Shown: piece by piece, positions 61,201 to 64,000 of the stretch | Position numbering within the stretch: position 1 is the first letter of the stretch | How the letters are laid out: the number at the start of each line of letters is the position of its first letter | DNA from: Drosophila miranda | Taxonomy: Eukaryota > Arthropoda > Insecta > Diptera > Drosophilidae | Length of the DNA stretch: 64,000 nucleotides | NCBI RefSeq assembly: GCF_003369915.1 | Contig: NC_046675.1 | Span: 21,824,001-21,888,000, forward strand | Direction of reading: 5' to 3' | Notes under the pieces: generated by a model | Databases searched by the model: none | What the model saw: only the letters and a program-made list of their open reading frames with translations | Told to the model about the DNA's origin: nothing | Position numbers and translations under genes: made by a program

Positions 61201-61696
61201 CGGGCCCGGCGCATCGAAATAGCGAATACATTGCAACTGAATGAAACTCAGGTGAGAAATCATTTATTTATGGCTTAAAAATGCTCCACCATCTCTCTAT
61301 AGCTGTAAATTCCAACCTCTTTGGGTTTTTTTCCAAAGTACTTCCTTAAGGAGCCTGCAGCTCCGTCCACTCAATTCTTAGGCGACTCAAATTTCGTAAG
61401 ACTAATATCTCATTCTCTTCTTTTTCTTGCAGGTGAAGATCTGGTTCCAAAATCGGCGCATGAAGCAAAAGAAGCGCGTCAAGGAAGGCCTCATTCCGGC
61501 GGATATGCTCACCCAGCACACATCCGTACCCGTAATCACAGAGAAGCCACCGCAGCAGCAGCAGCAACAGCAACAACAGCAACAGCAGCAGCAGCAAGCA
61601 GAGCTGCAATTGAAGCCGCAAAGCAGTGAATTAAGCAGTAACGAACAGCCTGCAGCAGCCATAGCGGTAACAACAGCATCCGCCAAGCAGAGTTGA
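46283..61696 (+). CDS. lab: Labial Hox protein
   Basis: Hox1-class homeodomain transcription factor; it acts with Exd and Hth in head and midgut endoderm. Coding exons are 46283–47636, 60806–61251 and 61433–61696, giving 687 residues. The start is the [23 protein letters not shown], preferred over an in-frame GTG at 46262. Exon 1 is long, rich in Gln, His and Ala runs, and carries [18 protein letters not shown] and the Exd-binding hexapeptide TYKWMQ (47591–47608). Exon 2 has a Gly-rich linker and homeodomain residues 1–44 (from 61120, [20 protein letters not shown]). Exon 3 starts [20 protein letters not shown], followed by a 17-residue-scale Gln run and the SAKQS end. My recollection of D. 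melanogaster Lab is about 630 residues; the excess is in the homopolymer tracts. It is transcribed in the same direction as pb. Confidence 0.95.
47637..60805 (+). other. lab: labial intron 1 (13.2 kb)
   Basis: GT-AG intron between the hexapeptide exon and the homeobox exon, opening GTGAGT and ending TCTCTTTGCAG, phase 1. It is AT-rich throughout with CA, CT and CTG runs. No nested gene or RNA gene was found; open frames of 60–160 codons on both strands lack signals. A long intron here is usual for lab in flies. Confidence 0.85.
54470..54479 (+). promoter_or_regulatory. Candidate Exd–Hox site in lab intron
   Basis: TGATGGATGT fits TGATNNATNN and differs from the lab autoregulatory decamer in one base. 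A single match in 13 kb can arise by chance. Confidence 0.2.
61252..61432 (+). other. lab: labial intron 2, inside the homeobox
   Basis: A 181-bp phase-0 intron between Gln44 and Val45 of the homeodomain. The pb homeobox intron (15570–15841, 272 bp) sits at the same residue and phase. Confidence 0.9.
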
Positions 61697-62420
61697 ACAC
61701 GTTTTCAGGATTTTGCTCAGATCAGATCTTTGTTTTAATTGTTATCGCTGTTATTGTTGTTGTTGTTGTCGCCAAAATGTTGACGCATTTCGTTGTGATA
61801 AATTAATAGAAAATGCAAAAAAAAAAGAAATAAAATAAAATAAGAGAATACAATAATTAAATAAATATTATGTCATACTAGTAGCAAATTTCATAAAAAT
61901 TCAAAATAATAATATTAATAATAAGCAAATCGGTAATCAAACATTGCTAGCAACTTGTGGAATCGAGGTGCCATATGTATCATCTAGGGGCTGTAAATAC
62001 TTAAACTAGTTTCGCATTGCCGCAGCTGAAGCACTAAACATTGACTCAGGGTTAACAAAAACGTATACTTAATTTATGAAAACAAAACTGAAACTTGAAA
62101 GCACGCAGAGCAATTGACAAAATACATTAATCAAAATCAAAAGGAAACAAGAATAGAATCAGAATAGAGTAACTAAATAATTTTACAGCTTAGTAGAATC
62201 CAATCCCCAATGTATACCCCACATTTCCGTACGAGTAGTATTATTATTAGCTAAGTTTTAAGATGCAGAGTAATTCGTTTTTTGCTGGAGTCCAATCGGT
62301 ATGACACAATCTTGATGTACTGTCTGTATATTTAATCTAGTCCTAATTGTAATATAATTATAATTGTACAACATCTATATATTTAAAGAAACAATAAACG
62401 AAAACCGATTGCAAATTGTT
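61697..62420 (+). other. lab: labial 3' untranslated region
   Basis: Very AT-rich sequence after the lab stop. AATAAA motifs occur near 61830–61865, and a well-placed one is at 62393–62398. The end is an estimate from that signal. Confidence 0.45.
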
Positions 62421-63197
62421 GATACAATATGATGGCATAATTATTATCATTATGATGGAGATCCATGTAGCTTCCGAGAACTAAATTTAAATAGATATGG
62501 CGTTGTATTATCAGTACATCCAATGGGGGAACTCTGCAGGAAAACGTGGACTATATCTTGATTAATTGCATGGTCCCATGGTCAACATATTTTATGCAAA
62601 TCTATCATTATGACAGACCTTTTCTAGGGATTAATTCCACAAAAACAGAGTTCTATACATCACATGTTATGGAAAATAAAATTTGTGTAGGGATTTGTCG
62701 CTTTTTGATATCATGAGTAATTTTCGCGGCAAAGGAAATTCATCAAATACCTTTTGACCAAAGTAGTTTTGCATATGGATGATAGATACGATTTTAAGGC
62801 CACATTATAGATTGCTACAGAAAACGTTGGCAGCAAAGGAATATGGTAAATATTTTTCTGGTTAAACCTATTTGGGCTATATTGAATATGAGTCATCAAA
62901 TTACAATAAGTTTCATTCACTCAGCACATGAAAATGGGTTGAGATTTTGTATAGACATTTCAAATATTCCATTCATTTTTATTTATAAATAAATAGATTA
63001 ATGTGATAGGATTTAAGTCGCGCGCTCTAAAGTTGGAATTGTCAAAGTATCGCACATATCGCACAAAAATATTGACATTACGGTATATCATTAATTGTAT
63101 AAAATTATGTGGACACGGCTGAGGGTTCTATCTAGCTAGTAATATTCGACGGAATATCAAAAACGAGGAATATGTATAAAAGAACTTAAGCACGTCA

Positions 63198-63292
63198 GTA
63201 TATTTACGGTATATTTTAAAAGTGAGATGGTATATTTTGGTATATTTCTGAGGGTCGGACGGTATTTTAACGACAAATCCGCGGTCACACAG
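63198..63292 (+). promoter_or_regulatory. agt: Housekeeping-type promoter of agt
   Basis: Four copies of the GTATATTT core (63198, 63208, 63229 and 63239) match the fly core-promoter motif known as Ohler motif 6. CGGTCACACAG at 63282–63292 is one mismatch from Ohler motif 1 (YGGTCACACTR, the M1BP site). These two motifs occur together at TATA-less, broadly expressed fly promoters. The agt ATG is 47 bp further on. This contrasts with the TATA/initiator promoters of the cuticle genes. Confidence 0.65.
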
Positions 63293-63338
63293 CTGCCAAG
63301 CCGGCCTTTTATCAAATTTTGAAAATTTCACAATAAAA

Positions 63339-63911
63339 ATGTGGTTTTCCGAGAATCTAAAGATCCGCTTGACAATGATGGCAAGTAGACCGCGCCTGAT
63401 CCGCTATGGCTACATCGACACCACGTTTGGCCGCATGCTAATGGGAGTGGTTTCCTTGGACGATATTCAGAGCGAAGCTCAAGACGCAATTTGTCTACTG
63501 TATTTCGTGATGGAGAACGACCAAGACACTCTCGACGAGGCGATAAGCCGCTCGCACGGTGCGAAGATGGAGCAGGACAGCGCCACCATCCAGAAGTGGG
63601 CCAACAAGCTTTTCTCGGCTGGCAAGGACGCGGAATGTTTGATCGACGTTGCTATCATTGGGACACAATTCGAGACGGCTGTTTGGTCCGCTCTGCAGGA
63701 GGTGAAGAGTGGTCAGACGTACACCTACATGCAGCTGGCGACGCAGATGGGTCGCCCCGAGGTCGTGCGCTCGCTGGCCAGTGCAGTGGGCCGGAACCAG
63801 GTGGCTATTCTTATACCCTGCCATCGCATTGTGTCCAAGAACGGGGACTCCAAGTACTACTGGGGCGGCAAGCTCAAGCAGGAACTGCTCAGCTTCGAGG
63901 CTAAAAAATAG
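63339..63911 (+). CDS. agt: O6-alkylguanine-DNA alkyltransferase
   Basis: Suicide DNA-repair protein: it flips out O6-alkylguanine and moves the alkyl group to its own cysteine, in the nucleus. Single exon, 190 residues. The C-terminal catalytic domain is clear: GTQFETAVWSALQEVKSGQT, then YMQLATQMGRPEVVRSLASA, then VGRNQVAILIPCHRIVSKNG with the acceptor Cys161 in PCHR (codon 63819–63821). The recognition helix (RPEVVRS) and the Asn of the hinge (GRNQ) are in the usual places before the PCHR motif. KYYWGGKLKQELLSFE is the typical end. The N-terminal domain is short and diverged, as in fly homologues. ATGs at codons 13 and 14 are alternative starts; the first is chosen because the frame is open and the promoter lies just upstream. 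A possible ATTAAA is at 63930–63935. Confidence 0.92.
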   Translation: MWFSENLKIRLTMMASRPRLIRYGYIDTTFGRMLMGVVSLDDIQSEAQDAICLLYFVMENDQDTLDEAISRSHGAKMEQDSATIQKWANKLFSAGKDAECLIDVAIIGTQFETAVWSALQEVKSGQTYTYMQLATQMGRPEVVRSLASAVGRNQVAILIPCHRIVSKNGDSKYYWGGKLKQELLSFEAKK

Positions 63912-63961
63912 ATTGTTATAACAAACATGATTAAAAATTGTTATATTTTGTTTATTGAAAT

Positions 63962-64000
63962 TCAGCTCCGGGCACTTCGGAGCCCGGACAACTTGTTTTG
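63962..64000 (-). CDS. Possible 3' end of a convergent gene (partial)
   Basis: On the minus strand the last 39 bases read QNKLSGLRSARS and a TGA, followed after 5 bases by AATAAA (63951–63956). A stop codon with an immediate poly(A) signal, facing agt tail to tail with about 50 bp between stop codons, suggests the end of a neighbouring gene that continues past the window. Twelve codons cannot identify it, and the open stretch could be chance. Confidence 0.35.
   Translation of the reverse strand, partial: QNKLSGLRSARS

Noticed and set aside
1-64000. tRNA genes, the Hox microRNAs miR-10 and miR-993, and CRISPR arrays
   Set aside because: Scanned by eye for tRNA B-box sequences and for the mature microRNA sequences I remember; none found. 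CRISPR arrays are not expected in an animal genome and none is present.

Overview
The window is insect DNA, almost certainly from a Drosophila species, and covers the proboscipedia–labial part of the Antennapedia (Hox) complex. The two homeobox genes, the RR-2 cuticle-protein cluster between them, the short introns and the TATA/initiator promoters all fit. Several proteins differ in length and sequence from my memory of D. melanogaster (labial here is 687 residues, Edg84A 178), so this is probably another species. An obscura-group fly is a guess only. All names rest on recognised sequence and gene order; no search was run.

Layout. 1–15411: non-coding, AT-rich DNA with CAG and CT tracts, best read as the large intron of pb that precedes its homeobox; the N-terminal pb exons lie outside or were not found. 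15412–18367: six pb coding exons (+). 18368–22790: pb 3' UTR and a spacer holding protein-like fragments in shifting frames. 22893–40050: eight two-exon RR-2 cuticle genes in the order Ccp84Aa(-), Ab(+), Ac(+), Ad(-), Ae(+), Af(+), Ag(-), Edg84A(-). 40150–46282: labial upstream region, with a site at 43021–43047 that matches the known Labial/Exd/Hth autoregulatory element. 46283–61696: labial (+), three coding exons with a 13.2-kb first intron. 63339–63911: agt, a DNA alkyltransferase with a housekeeping-type promoter. 63962–64000: probable 3' end of a convergent gene.

How the parts work together. pb and lab are anterior Hox transcription factors transcribed in the same direction; pb patterns the mouthparts and lab the embryonic midgut and head. 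The cuticle genes between them are unrelated in function: they are secreted chitin-binding proteins, each built as a 12-bp exon of four codons plus one large exon, each with its own TATA box. They are a later cluster lodged inside the Hox complex. agt is a DNA-repair neighbour.

Most notable. (1) Ccp84Ab is a mosaic: its 5' half matches Ccp84Aa and its 3' half matches Ccp84Ad. The matching 3' halves continue into a ~1.3-kb inverted repeat, with a second, more diverged inner pair of arms, all flanking Ccp84Ac. (2) Inside the right arm only, a small spliced gene (minus strand, 30295–30608, 80 residues) has a TATA box, a good start context and a 71-bp GT-AG intron; I recognise no family. (3) pb and lab have an intron at the same place and phase in the homeodomain (after residue 44).
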